From the NCBI GenBank assembly GCA_905116865.2, contig CAJHNH020008539.1:339501-403500 (forward strand): DNA of 64,000 bases, in the 5' to 3' direction. Origin of the DNA: Candidula unifasciata. Taxonomy: Eukaryota > Mollusca > Gastropoda > Stylommatophora > Geomitridae. The notes under the pieces were generated by a model. The model had not been told where the DNA came from and did no database searches. It saw only the letters and a program-made list of their open reading frames with translations. A program made the position numbers and the translations under genes. Below, piece after piece: positions 45,876 to 59,303 of this stretch. Each line of letters begins with the position of its first letter. Position 1 is the first letter of the stretch.

Positions 45876-46309
45876 AAGTAGCACTGTACTTGTAAAAAAC
45901 ATTTCTATACATTGAATTCCCTATGTGGTTTCAAAACAGACAATCACACGTGTCACAACACAAATAAACAATAATTGGCCCTGAAAAAGAAGGCGGGGGT
46001 GGGGGGGGGGGGTGTGGAGCACATGTGCGAATGTCCCTGATACTCTGAAACTATTCCTGGATGCATTTGTTCATTCATTCTGTCATTTCTTACGTTTGTC
46101 ATCTGCTTGTTTTGTTGGCTATGTCACCAGTAAAACCTAGATATTTCTAGACATTGTTGGTTTCGTTTCTAGATGTTTTCTTGAGAGGACAAGTGGCAAC
46201 TATGCCCAGGAACTATCTGTATCATGGGTTTCCTGTTATCTGCTCGAGGCTGACATGTTATCGCTAAACCACTTCTGACCATTACGTCTAAGTGTGTGGG
46301 GAATTGAAG
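45876..46309. other. Intergenic, nothing recognised
   Basis: About 430 bp with a G run near 45998-46010. No supported feature. Confidence 0.5.
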
Positions 46310-46535
46310 CTTGTATTCCGAGACCAGATGTGAGGTCAGATCTGTGGTCATAAGTGTGGTCAGATGTGTGATGAGGTGTGAGGTCAGATGTGTGGTAAGT
46401 TGTGGGGTCAAATGTGTGGTGAGGTGTGTGGTCACATGTGCGGTGAGGTGTGGTCAGAAGTGTGATGAGATGTGTGGTCAGATGTGTGATTTGGTGTGAG
46501 GTCAGATGTGTGGTCAGATGTGCGGTCACAAGTGT
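46310..46535. repeat. Short-period repeat around GTGTGGTCAGAT
   Basis: Irregular tandem copies of GTGTGGTCAGATGTG and GTGATGAGGTGTG with mixed spacing. Confidence 0.85.
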
Positions 46536-46636
46536 GGCCTCAGTAGCCACGTATCTTGTGTTTATTCTACCTATCGGGTGTTGTAGCCCTTGTTGTCGTT
46601 GTCTTTACCTGGTCATGTGGGCAGTTTCACACCTAC

Positions 46637-46780
46637 AAGATATTCACATGGCGTTATCTTGTCATGAGCAATGGCATCTACTGTGTTTGAGATGTCGTCA
46701 TTTCCTATTGTGTAGTCTCTCTCAACTCCAGCAACTTTCTCAAGCATCTCATCCCACATGTAGCCACTCGTAGCAATAGA
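46637..46780 (-). CDS. Putative orphan coding exon, 48 codons, unknown gene
   Basis: On the minus strand TTTTACTTTTGTCTTAG (good acceptor) precedes 144 nt, open in one frame and phase 0 at both ends, followed by GTAGGT. The product contains ATSGYMWDEMLEKVAGV and NDDISNTVDAIAHD and is rich in GNN codons, as real exons are. An in-frame TAG overlaps the acceptor and a TGA follows the donor by eight codons. I recognise no family. It lies 0.8 kb past the Ig-gene stop and may belong to a separate gene continuing elsewhere. Confidence 0.45.
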
Positions 46781-47565
46781 CTAAGACAAAAGTAAAATTA
46801 GTAAAAGGTAACAGAAATAAACAAGTAAAAGCAACAAATACTGTAACATAAAGTTTAGCACAGAAAAATAAACACAGACGTTTAACACATCCGAAAACGT
46901 TTTGGAAAAGTTCTTCGTCAAGGAAAAACACAAACACCTTTGCCTCAACCAGGAACCTTGTAATGGGTTCAATGCCAGGTGTAGGATTTGGTGTCTATGT
47001 TCGTTGTGTCACATCGCAGTTCTAACCTCCCTACATCTTCCACTGATAAAAGACCACCATATCTGGATGCATTCATCATACGCGCAACTCCTATGCTACA
47101 ACACATGCTAAACAATGAATGAACGTCCAACACAACTGAGACAAACATCCAGCGAATGTCCACGGGTCACTAGCGCTGATTTGTAGCACAATCCAAGTCT
47201 GGTCGTCTTCTAGACTGGCAACATTTAGTCAGTTCCCGTGCATGACAAACACTGGAGCAGTCTTCATCTCCGTGCATCCATGAATTCCTCCCGGGATGAA
47301 ACCGCGATGACAAGACGTTTACTGTACTCTAACTGCCGAGACGTACAGATCTGTCTAGCGGTTGACATCCTCTAGAAGTCGATCGCTGCCACCAGTTGAT
47401 GGCTTCACTGATAACCACTGGCCAGTCCAAGCACGGGACTGAGACTCGCTGAAAGGTCCAGAGAGCAAGTAGCTCCATAGCTTAATCAGGTTGCCAGTAA
47501 TTGCCAAACAGAGAACAAATAAAATAGGTAGGGTGAACGATGAAGCTACTGGAGCACTGGGTGGC
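46781..47565. other. 3' flank, presumably including the Ig-gene 3' UTR
   Basis: About 785 bp just downstream of the Ig-gene stop. No AATAAA on the minus strand lies close to the stop; the nearest I see is at about 46559-46564, so the UTR end is undetermined. Confidence 0.4.
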
Positions 47566-47738
47566 TCATGTCGGCAGTAACAGGCTGGGGTGACAATGTA
47601 ACAAGATGATTGTTTGTAACAGCAGCAGAAATGCCCAGAAGTTCTCTGTGAGATTGTTGGAGGCCTGACTGCTAGCGCCATGCTGGTTCATGTTGACAAG
47701 CTTGGATTTGGTGCCGTCGGAGGAGTCTTTTTCTGTTC
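47566..47738 (-). CDS. Ig-protein last exon: stalk and GPI-anchor signal
   Basis: Acceptor TTCTTTCTTGCCAG; 56 codons and a TGA, entering in phase 1. The stalk (GTEKDSSDGTKSKLVN) is hydrophilic. Then HGASSQASNNLTEN, with a potential N-glycosylation site NLT and candidate attachment residues, leads into FWAFLLLLQTIILL and a hydrophobic end with no cytoplasmic tail. That arrangement is typical of a GPI signal rather than a transmembrane anchor. Confidence 0.75.
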
Positions 47739-50700
47739 CTGGCAAGAAAGAACAAGTTAGGTTTGTATATTTAATGTTCATGTGCCTTCTGTCAACTTGT
47801 GTATTTCCAACAGGTATTTAACTTTGTTTCTACTGATGTCAACATGCAAACATTTACTATATTAACTACACACATAAGTTAAATCTGATCGTTGATCCTT
47901 GCCACCATAAACCGTTAGAAATAACAGAAGTTACAGTCAGTAAAGCATTCTATCCAGGCAACACGGTGTGTCAGGTCAATGCTGGCAAGGTTGATAAACT
48001 ACATGTCGCTCAGTGGGTCATTTCTTCGGTATCACCCCCCGTAACATTTACCCATGCACATTTTAGACGACCTTGAAGCAAATACAAAAACCCTGCAGCT
48101 GTGGCCTACGTGACTTCTAGCACATACAACAACCCTGCAGCTGTGGCCACACGACTTCTAGCACACACAAATACCCTACGGCTGTGGAAGCCACAACCCA
48201 TAGTCTGGGTAGTCAAAACCCACAAATCAGCCCAACAACCACAAACAACCAACCAAGCAGCCAACAAAACAAGTCGGTAGCGAACCACGCCATTCACACA
48301 AACAACACAACCAACCAACCCATCCACACAAGGACACAACCACCCAACCATGGCATCCACACAAACAACACAACCACCCCATCCACACAAACAACATAAA
48401 CACCCAACCACACCATCCACACAAACAACACAACCACCCAACCATCCCATCCACACAAACAACACAACCAACCACCCCATCCACACAAACAACACAACCA
48501 ACCAACCAACCCATCCACACAAACAACACAACCAACCACGCCATCCATACAAACAACACAACCAACCCATCCACACAAACAACACAACCAACCACGCCAT
48601 CCACACAAACAACACAACCACGCCATCCACACAAACAACACAACCAACCAACCAACCCATCCACACAAACAACACAACCAACCAACCAACCCATCCACAC
48701 AAACAACAAAACACCAAACCACCCCATCTACACAAACAAAACAAACACCCCAAAACGCCATCCACACAAACAACACATCCAACCACCCCATCCACACAAA
48801 CAACACAAACACCCAGCCAACCCATCCACACAAACAACACAAACACCCATCCAACCCATCCACACAAACGACAAAAACACCCCATCCACACAAACAACAC
48901 AACCACCCAACCAGGCCATCCACACAAACAACACAACCATTCTACCACCTCATCCACACAAACAACACAAACACCCAACCAACGCATCCACACAAACAAC
49001 ACAACCACCCAACCATATCATCCACACAAACAACACGACCACCCAATCACCCCATGCACACAAACAACACAACCAACCAACCACCCCATCCACACAAACA
49101 ACACAACCACCCAACCACCCCATCCACACAAACAACACAAACACCCCATCCGCACAAAAAACACAACCACCCAACCAGGCCATCCACACAAAGAACACAA
49201 CCAACAAACCACCTTATCCACACAAACAACACAACCATTCTACCACCTCATCCACACAAACAACACAAACATCCAACCAACCCATACACACAAACAACAC
49301 AACCACCCAACCATCTCATCCACACAAACAACACAACCACCCAACCACCCCATGCACACAAACAACACAACCAACCAACCACCTCATCCACACAAACAAC
49401 ACAACCAACCAATCACCCCATCCACACAAACAACACAACCACCCAACCTCCCTATCCACACAAACAACACAAACACCCCATCTGCACAAAAAACACAACC
49501 ACCCAACCAGGCCATCCACACAAAGAACACAACCAACCAACCACCCCATCCACACAAACAACACAACCACCCAACCACCCCATGCACACAAACAACACAA
49601 CCACCCAACCACCCCATCCACACAAACAACACAAACACCCAACCACCCCATCCACACAAACAACACAACCAACCAACCACCCTATCCACACAAACACCCA
49701 ACCACCCCGTGCACACAAACAACACAACCAACCAACCACCCTATCCACACAACCAACCAAACACCCTATCCACACAAACATCCAACCACCCCGTGCACAC
49801 AAACAACACAACCAACCAACCACTCCATGCACACAAACAACACAAACACCCTTTTTGTTACTGAATTTGCATATTGCAAAAAATTTCTTTACAAAAATGC
49901 AGAAGTATGCATTTCACGAAATATTGATGGTAATTTCTGAGAGCCCTTGTATTTCCTCTTCTCCCCTACCCCACCCCCATTGATCATTTAAAAAGTCTAT
50001 TCTCTAAATACGGTCCCAAATTATCGAGACTACACCGTATAACGCGGAAAAGCTTCCACCGTGTTAAAGCCACCGCCGAGATTTCCCCTGCGCCGCTACG
50101 CGCTGAGAGATCCTGGACTTAGTTATGTCAAGTCTGATGCCATTTTGTAATGGTAGATACAATCAAGACAGCGAACTCAGTCCAGCAAAGACAAACATCT
50201 TGGGAAAATTTAGCAACCACATTAGGTTGATCAGTAGGCCGACCTTGCTTGCAATCAATTCTCAAGCGGCGCCATTTGGAAATAGACCCAGCAGTGACCA
50301 GAGACGGTGTCTGCGGGAGGGCCTGGGTACGACTCAATTACTGGAACCAGGTCCAGGAACACTCACGTGCCAGACCGGATATTGATAGTCTGTTTGGTCT
50401 GGATTAGGAGTCTGAGCCGGATGTAGCAGCAAAGCTGCAGACGACTGCTGGTAGAGTGAGCACACATGACGTGAAGGTCAGTGGATGCCAGCATAGAGAG
50501 GCGGTTTGTAGATCCCAGAGATGGGATCATTCACAGATCGGTCACTTGCTGGGAAACCTTTCCAGTTCCGTGTCATTTCATGGCAGATACGTCTGCATGT
50601 ATCCAGTGGTCATCGTAGAAAACCCCAGAAAGAACGAAATCAGGGAAGACAATAGACTACATTCATTCAATCATTCATTCATACATTATAATGTTTTGTC

Positions 50701-53700
50701 AGTATATGTCACATAGGGCACAGTCTGTTCCTCCATTCCGGTCTAACGTGTACAATCAGTTCAGTATCATGGATGGAGCCCAGTCCAGCAGTTCTGGGCT
50801 TTGAGTCTCTCTCATCAATGTTCATCTTGTGGTTTTATTTGAGCGTCCTCACCTCTTTCATATCTTTATTTCCCATTGTAGTGCCTGTTTGGAGATTCTT
50901 TGCTGGTTTCTTCTCAGGATGTGGCAATTGTAGCGCCATCTTCTCTGTCTTATAACTGTCGATATTAGTGGTTGCCCAGGCATTTCTCTTATTTCTTCAC
51001 TCCCTTTTTTGCCATAATTTTCTCCAGTCATGTTTTTTTCGAATGTCAAATTTTCTTTCCGTGTCTTTAATGGTTCTCCAACTTTCACTTGCACGTCTTT
51101 AATGGTTCTCCAACTTTCACTTGCACGCCTTTAATGGTTCTCCAACTTTAGCTTGTACGTCTTTAATGGTTCTCCAACTTTCACTTGCAAGTCTTTAATG
51201 GTTCTCCAACTTTCACTTGCACGCCTTTAATGGTTCTACAACTTTCACTTGCACGTCTTTAATGGTTCTCCAACTTTCACTTGCACGCCTTTAATGGTTC
51301 TCCAACTTTCACTTGCACGTCTTTAATGGTTCTCCAACTTTCACTTGCACGTCTTTAATGGTTCTACAACTTTCACTTGCAAGTCTTTAATGGTTCTCCA
51401 ACTTTCACTTGCACGTCTTTAATGGTTCTCCAACTTTCACTTGCAAGTGTTTAATCGTTCTACAACTTTCACTTGCACGCCTTTAATGGTTCTACAACTT
51501 TCACTTGCACGTCTTTAATGGTTCTACAACTTTCACTTGCACGTCTTTAATGGTTCTACAACTTTCACTTGCAAGTCTTTAATGGTTCTCCAACTTTCAC
51601 TTGCAAGCCTTTAATGGTTCTACAACTTTCACTTGCACGCCTTTAATGGTTCTACAACTTTCACTTGCAAGTCTTTAATGGTTCTCCAACTTTCACTTGC
51701 AAGTCTTTAATGGTTCTCCAACTTTCACTTGCAAGTCTTTAATGGTTCTACAACTTTCACTTGCAAGTGTTTAATGGTTCTACAACTTTCACTTGCAAGT
51801 CTTTAATGGTTCTACAACTTTCACTTACAAGTCTTTAATGGTTCTCCAACTTTCACTTGCAAGTCTTTAATGGTTCTACAACTTTCACTTGCAAGTCTTT
51901 AATGGTTCTCCAACTTTCACTTGCAAGTCTTTAATGGTTCTACAACTTTCACTTGCAAGTGTTTAATGGTTCTCCAACTTTCACTTGCACGTCTTTAATG
52001 GTTCTACAACTTTCACTTGCAAGTCTTTAATGGTTCTCCAACTTTCACTTGCAAGCCTTTAATGGTTCTACAACTTTCACTTGCACGCCTTAAATGGTTC
52101 TACAACTTTCACTTGCAAGTCTTTAATGGTTCTCCAACTTTCACTTGCACGTCTTTAATGGTTCTCCAACTTTCACTTGCACGTCTTTAATGGTTCTACA
52201 ACTTTCACCTGCAAGTCTTTAATGGTTCTACAACTTTCACCTGCAAGTCTTTAATGGTTCTCCAACTTTCACCTGCAAGTGTTTAATGGTTCTACAACTT
52301 TCACTTGCAAGTCTTTAATAGTTCTACAACTTTCACTTGCAAGCCTTTAATGGTTCTCCAACTTTCACTTGCAAGTCTTTAATGGTTCTCCAACTTTCAC
52401 TTGCAAGTCTTTAATGGTTCTCCAACTTTCACTTGCAAGTCTTTAATGGTTCTACAACTTTCACCTGCAAGTCTTTAATAGTTCTCCAACTTTCACCTGC
52501 AAGTCTTTAATGGTTCTCCAACTTTCACTTGCAAGTCTTTAATGGTTCTACAACTTTCACTTGCAAGTCTTTAATGGTTCTACAACTTTCACTTGCAAGT
52601 CTTTAATGGTTCTACAACTTTCACTTGCAAGTCTTTAATGGTTCTACAACTTTCACTTGCACGTCTTTAATGGTTCTCCAACTTTCACTTGCACGTCTTT
52701 AATGGTTCTACAACTTTCACCTGCAAGTGTTTAATGGTTCTACAACTTTCACTTGCACGTCTTTAATGGTTCTCCAACTTTCACTTGCACGTCTTTAATG
52801 GTTCTCCAACTTTCACTTGCAAGTGTTTAATGGTTCTACAACTTTCACTTGCACGCCTTTAATGGTTCTCCAACTTTCACTTGCAAGTGTTTAATCGTTC
52901 TACAACTTTCACTTGCACGTCTTTAAAATTGAGAATCCAGTACTTAGTTTTAAAACTCTACTATTTACAGTTCCAGTTTTGTTCAAGATACTCCAAACTG
53001 CCAATGCTTTACCAAAGTGTGTCATCGTTTCGTTTGATTGTATTTCCTTGACGATCAAAGTGACTATTTAAACATGCAAACTGAGCTGTTACTTTAATAA
53101 CGTTTGGGTATAGTGTGACATCTGCGTGATCTGTTGTTGGTGTCTAGTGTACAATCTGCTTGATCTGTTGGTGTGTCTAGTGTGACATCTGCTTGATCTG
53201 TTGTTGGTGTCTAGTGTTACATCTGCTTGATCTGTTGTTGGTGTCTAGTGTGACATCTGTTGTTGTGGTGTCTAGTGTTGATCTGTCTGCATCTGCTTAT
53301 TATGTTGTTGGTGTCTAGTGTTACATCTGCTTGATCTGTTGTTGTTGTCTAGTGTTACATCTGCTTGATCTGTTGTTGTTGTCTAGTGTTACATCTGCTT
53401 GATCTGTTGTTGGTGTCTAGTGTTACATCTGCTTGATCTGTTGTTGTGTCTAGTGTTACATCTGCTTGATCTGTTGTTGTTGTCTAGTGTTACATCTGCT
53501 TGATCTGTTGTTGGTGTCTAGTGTTACATCTGCTTGATCTGTTGTTGGTGTCTAGTGTTACATCTGCTTGATCTGTCTTGTTGTTGGTGTCTAGTGTTAC
53601 ATCTGCTTGATCTGTTGTTGTGTCTAGTGCTACATCTGCTGATCTGTTGTGTGTCTAGTGCTATCTGCTTGATCTGTTGTTGTTGTCTAGTGTTACATCT

Positions 53701-56700
53701 GCCTGATCTGTTGTTGTTGTCTAGTGTTACATCTGCTGGATCTGTTGTTGGTGTCTAGTGTGACATCTGCTTGATCTGTTGTTGGTGTCTAGTGTTACAT
53801 CTGCTTGATCTGTTGTTGGTGTCTAGTGTTACATCTGCTTGATCTGTTGTTGGTGTCTAGTGTTACATCTGCTTGATCTGTTGTTGGTGTCTAGTGTTAC
53901 ATCTGCTTGATCTGTTGTTGGTGTCTAGTGTTACATCTGCTTGATCTGTTGATGTTGGTTACATCTGTCTAGTGTTTTTTGGTGTCTGCTGATCTGTTGT
54001 TGGTGTCTAGTGTTACATCTGCTTGATCTGTTGTTGGTGTCTAGTGTTACATCTGCTTGATCTGTTGTTGGTGTCTAGTGTTACATCTGCTTGATCTGTT
54101 GTTGGTGTCTAGTGTTACATCTGCTTGATCTGTTGTTGGTGTCTAGTGTTACATCTGCCTGATGTGTTTTTGGTGTCTAGTGTTACATCTGCTTGATCTG
54201 TTGATGGTGTCTAGTGTTACATCTGCTTGATCTGTTGTTGGTGTCTAGTGTTACATCTGCTTGATCTGTTGTTGGTGTCTAGTGTTACATCTGCTTGATC
54301 TGTTGTTGGTGTCTAGTGTTACATCTGCTTGATCTGTTGTTGGTGTCTAGTGTTACATCTGTCTAGTGTTACATCTGCTTGATTTGTGTTGTTGGTGTCT
54401 AGTGTCTAGTCTGCTTGATCTGTTGTTGTTGTTGTCTAGTGTTACATCTGCTTGATCTGTTGTTGGTGTCTAGTGTTACATCTGCTTTGATCTAGTGTGT
54501 CTAGTGTTTACATCTGCTTGATCTGTTGTTGGTGTCTCAGTGTTTGTTGTCATCTGCTGACATCTGTTGTTGGTGTCTAGTGTTACATCTGCTTGATCTG
54601 TTGTTTGTGTCTAGTGCTACATCTGCTTGATCTGTTGTTGTTGTTGTTTAGTGTTACATCTGCTTGATCTGTTGTTGTTGTCTAGTGTGACATCTGCCTG
54701 ATCTGTTGTTGGTGTCTAGTGTGCTTACATCTGCTTGATCTGTTGTTGGTGTCTAGTCATAGCTTGATCTGTTGTTGGTGTCTAGTGTGACATCTGCTTG
54801 ATCTGTTGTTGGTGTCTAGTGTTACATCTGCCTGATGTGTTGTTGTTGTCTAGTGTTACATCTGCTTGATCTGTTGTTGGTGTCTAGTGTGACATCTGCC
54901 TGATCTGTTGTTGGTGTCTAGTGTACATCTGCTTGATCTGTTGTTGGTGTCTAGTGTGACATCTGCTTGATCTGTTGTTGGTGTCTAGTGTGACATCTGC
55001 TTGATCTGTTGTTGGTGTCTAGTGTTACATCTGCTGGATTTGTTGTTGGTGTCTAGTGTTACATCTGCTTGATCTGTTGTTAGTGTCTAGTGCTACATCC
55101 GCTTGATCTGTTGTTGTTGTCTAGTGCTACATCTGCTTGATCTGTTGTTGGTGTCTAGTGCTACATCTGCTTGATGTGTTGTTGGTGTCTAGTGCTACAT
55201 CTGCTTGATCTGTTGTTAGTGTCTAGTGTTACATCTGCTTGATGTGTTGTTGGTGTCTAGTGCCACATCTGCTCGATCTGTTGTTGGTGTCTAGTGCTAC
55301 ATCTGCTTGATCTGTTGTTAGTGTCTAGTGTTACATCTGCTTGATCTGTTGTTAGTTTCTAGTGTTACATCTGCTTGATCTGTTGTTAGTGTCTAGTGTT
55401 ACATCTGATATTTTCAATATAGGTAGACTTTTTTGTAGCTAAACCCTAATGCTATATTTGCTAAAGCCTCTGTTTTCCTTTTGGTTGTTGCTGTTTCTAC
55501 TTAACAGAGCGGTCTCGTCAGCAAAATCTAGATCTTCCAACTGTGTTTTCTCAACCCAGACAATGCCGTGGTTTCTAGCACAACATATTTTCAACACCCA
55601 GACAATGCCGTGGTTTCCAACACAACATATTTTCTACACCCATATTTTCCACCCAGTCCCCCCCCCCCCCCACCCCACCCAAAGGAGATAATTGCATCCT
55701 TGTTTCACCCCAGAGTCAGCTTCCAATCAGTCACTTAAACAATACTCTGTTCGTACTGGCCACTCTGAACCGTCGCACGTTGCCTTTATAATTTTCTTTT
55801 TTTTTTCACTGGTCTACCTAAGCAATCCAAAAGTCAACAAAGGATCTTCTATGGAAACTATCAAAATTTAGGGAAATTAAAAATAAGGGGTTGTTGTTTT
55901 CCAATAAATTCCTCAAAAATAAGTAGGATTGTCTTTTTTTTTTGGGGAATGTTAACAATCATTCCTTTGTTCCAACGGTCTGACGTTTGTGTCCTCTGAC
56001 CACATTAAACAATGGTTTGCTCCACTGATGGTGACGTCATCTGCCGGGTGCTGACCACATTAAACAATGGTTTGCTCCACTAATGGTGACGTCATCTGCC
56101 GGGTGCTGACCACATTAAACAATGGTTTGCTCGACTGATGGTGACATCATCTGCTGGGTGCTGACCACATTAAACAATGGTTTGCTCCACTGATGGTGAC
56201 GTCATCTGCTGGGTGCTGACCACATTAAACAATGGTTTGCTCGACTGATGGTGACATCATCTGCTGGGTGCTGACCACATTAAACAATGGTTTGCTCGAC
56301 TGATGGTGACATCATCTGCTGGGTGCTGACCACATTAAACAATGGTTTGCTCGACTGATGGTGACGTCATCTGCCGGGTGCTGACCACATTAAACAATGG
56401 TTTGCTGGACTGATGGTGACGTCATCTGCCGGGTGCTGACCACATTAAACAATGGTTTGCTCCACTGATGGTGACGTCATCTGCCGGGTGCTGACCACAT
56501 TAAACAATGGTTTGCTGGACTGATGGTGACGTGATCTGCTGGGTGCTGACTTCATTAAAAAATGGTTTGCTCCACTGATGGTGACATCATCTGCTGGGTG
56601 CTGACCACATTAAACAATGGTTTGCTCGACTGATGGTGACGTCATCTGCCGGGTGCTGACCACATTAAACAATGGTTTGCTCCACTGATGGTGACATCGT

Positions 56701-59241
56701 CTGCCAGGTGCTGACCTATGCAGGGTCAAGTTTGCATTTCTTCAAGCCCTAAACAACATTCAATTTTGTGAGCCCCGGAAGAAAACTGCAGTTTAATAAT
56801 AATAATTGTATTGCCTTTATCTCTAATATATATTGCAGTAAATTTACCAAATGGGATAACAATTTAAAATTTAATAAAGTATTTTAAACTTATATAATTA
56901 GGAATTAAAAGTCATTTTAGTTTATGTGTGTGGAGTCAAGAAGAGATGGATACATATGTTTAAATGAATAACAACAAGTATAACAACAAACACGCAGAAA
57001 TAACAACAAACACACAAACATAACAACAAACAACACACATAACAAAAACATTCAGACATACAAACATAACAACAGAAATAACAACAAACACACAAACGTA
57101 ACCACAATCACACAAAGATGACAACAATCACAGAAAGATGACAACAATCACAGAAAGATGACAACAATCACAGAAAGATGACAACAATCACAGAAAGATG
57201 ACAACAATCACAGAAAGATGACAACAATCACAGAAAGATGACAACAATCACACAAAGATGACAACAATCACACAAAGATGACAACAGCCACACAAAGATG
57301 ACAACAGCCACACAAAGATGACAACAGCCACACAAAGATGACAACAGCCACACAAAGATGACAACAGCCACACAAAGATGACAACAGCCACACAAAGATG
57401 ACAACAGCCACACAAAGATGACAACAATCACACAAAGATGACAACAGCCACACAAAGATGATAACAGCCACACAAAGATGACAACAGCCACACAAAGATG
57501 ACAACAGCCACACAAAGATGACAACAGCCACACAAAGATGACAACAGCCACACAAAGATGACAACAGCCACACAAAGATGACAACAGCCACACAAAGATG
57601 ACAACAGCCACACAAAGATGACAACAGCCACACAAACACAACGTTAGCTTTAACATGGAGCAGACACTCACCCCGTTTGACATTGTTGGTGTCCGCTGGA
57701 TGGAAGAAAAACCAACAACTGAATTAAGCAACAAGCCTAAAAACAATCGACTACAAAACAAACAACTGAGCTAGTCTTGTGTCTGGACAGTGGCCTTGTC
57801 AGTCCAGTCAGGGTCAAGGTATCTATAGATAAGGACAACAAAGGACATGTGTGTGCCGCCTGTATGTGATGGCGTGGTCAGACATAATGTTGCATGGCTG
57901 TGAAAATGCTAACAGCTACAATCCTGAACAGAGGCCACTTTCAGTGCACTAGCTCCGTAGCACCGGCGAGGATCCTGAAATGTTTTGGGTAGATTTTTAA
58001 CTCCAAATGTTTTGCGGGCAGCGCCGTTAGGCTCTTCTATTCGATTTCCAGCTGCCATATTTATGTTTTGTTTACCAGAGACCAGGGAACAATTGCTGGA
58101 AGTCTACATGAACAAAATCCCATCCCTCACCGAGGCCTGAACCGAGGACCTCCAGCACTCGAGGCAGACGTCATGCCCCAAGACCACCCAACTCCAATTT
58201 TTTATGTGAATAAAAGCCATACATAGCGTGTGGGGTCATACATACATACCTACTTCTTGTGAAATCTGTTAAGGGTTTTCATAGCATCTCGTTCGGCGCG
58301 AGATTTCAAAGGGAATTCCTTGGGACCGTCCTATAGTCAAAGGGTTAGGTTTGGGTCAGTTTTAGTCGTTGTTCATTGAACACTAACGCCTATTCTCCAG
58401 GCGTGTCATGTGTTGGTTCTTTTCAGCGTTGTCATCCTTTTGCTGCGACATAATTTCCAAGCTCTGTTTCTGTCGGTCATTTTATCGCCCTCACTCTGCC
58501 TTGTGTGTGCAAGCGCTGTCCTTACTTTGTGACATGGTCTTCTCTACGAGTGTCCTTGACCCGTCAGTATTCCTGCTTAACCCGAACATTGACCCTAACC
58601 CTAATGCCGGAACAGTCGTTCACAGAAAAGAAAGTTTCATAATTTCGTCAGGGAGAAAAGAAACCTGCACACTTTCGTGTGGGAGACAGTGTGTAGATGC
58701 GATCAAACGAACCCCGGACACTCATCGGCACGATGTGTCTTCACAGCCACGACCATCTGCATATAGTTGAAGTCGGCTAGGTACACTCCAAACGAGGCAC
58801 GTCATAACACCCCTAGAATATAGAACTGTCCCAGGGAATTCTCTACAAAATCTTTCCGAACAGTGGGGTGAAAAACCTAAATAGAACCACAGAACGGTTG
58901 ATCCTTGTGGAACATGTGTGAAGTTTAGCAGCTTCCTGCGGAATCTTTGCCATGGCTGTTATTTATAAACTTGTATCTAAAAACACACGGACATACTCGT
59001 TAAAATTGAATAAAGTACTTGAACTAATCAATATTTTATGGCTAAATTAGGCCTTTGGGCATACTGAACACATAGGGCTAGAACTATATTTCATAGACCG
59101 ATCAGCGAGCATACAGCCGTTACAACCTGCCGGTCCCCACACATCGTTGTCTCCCACATGATTGTTTACAGACGGCTCTCTTTCTCTCTCTGTGTATCTC
59201 TACCTATCTCCCCCCTCTCGCTATCTCTATCAATCTGTCTG

Positions 59242-59303
<62 letters not shown>

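Noticed and set aside
44914..45902. 185- and 248-codon minus frames over the 32-bp array
   Set aside because: They are repeat-derived, and in the left part the antisense of the LTR leader copy. No domain.
48106..49983. Open frames up to 504 codons (Thr/Asn/His-rich or Cys/Trp/Val-rich)
   Set aside because: The array lacks stop codons in several frames on both strands because of its composition. It lies in an intron of the Ig gene and encodes no recognisable protein.
58585..58600. Telomere-like CCCTAA repeats
   Set aside because: Only about two units are present, which is chance level.
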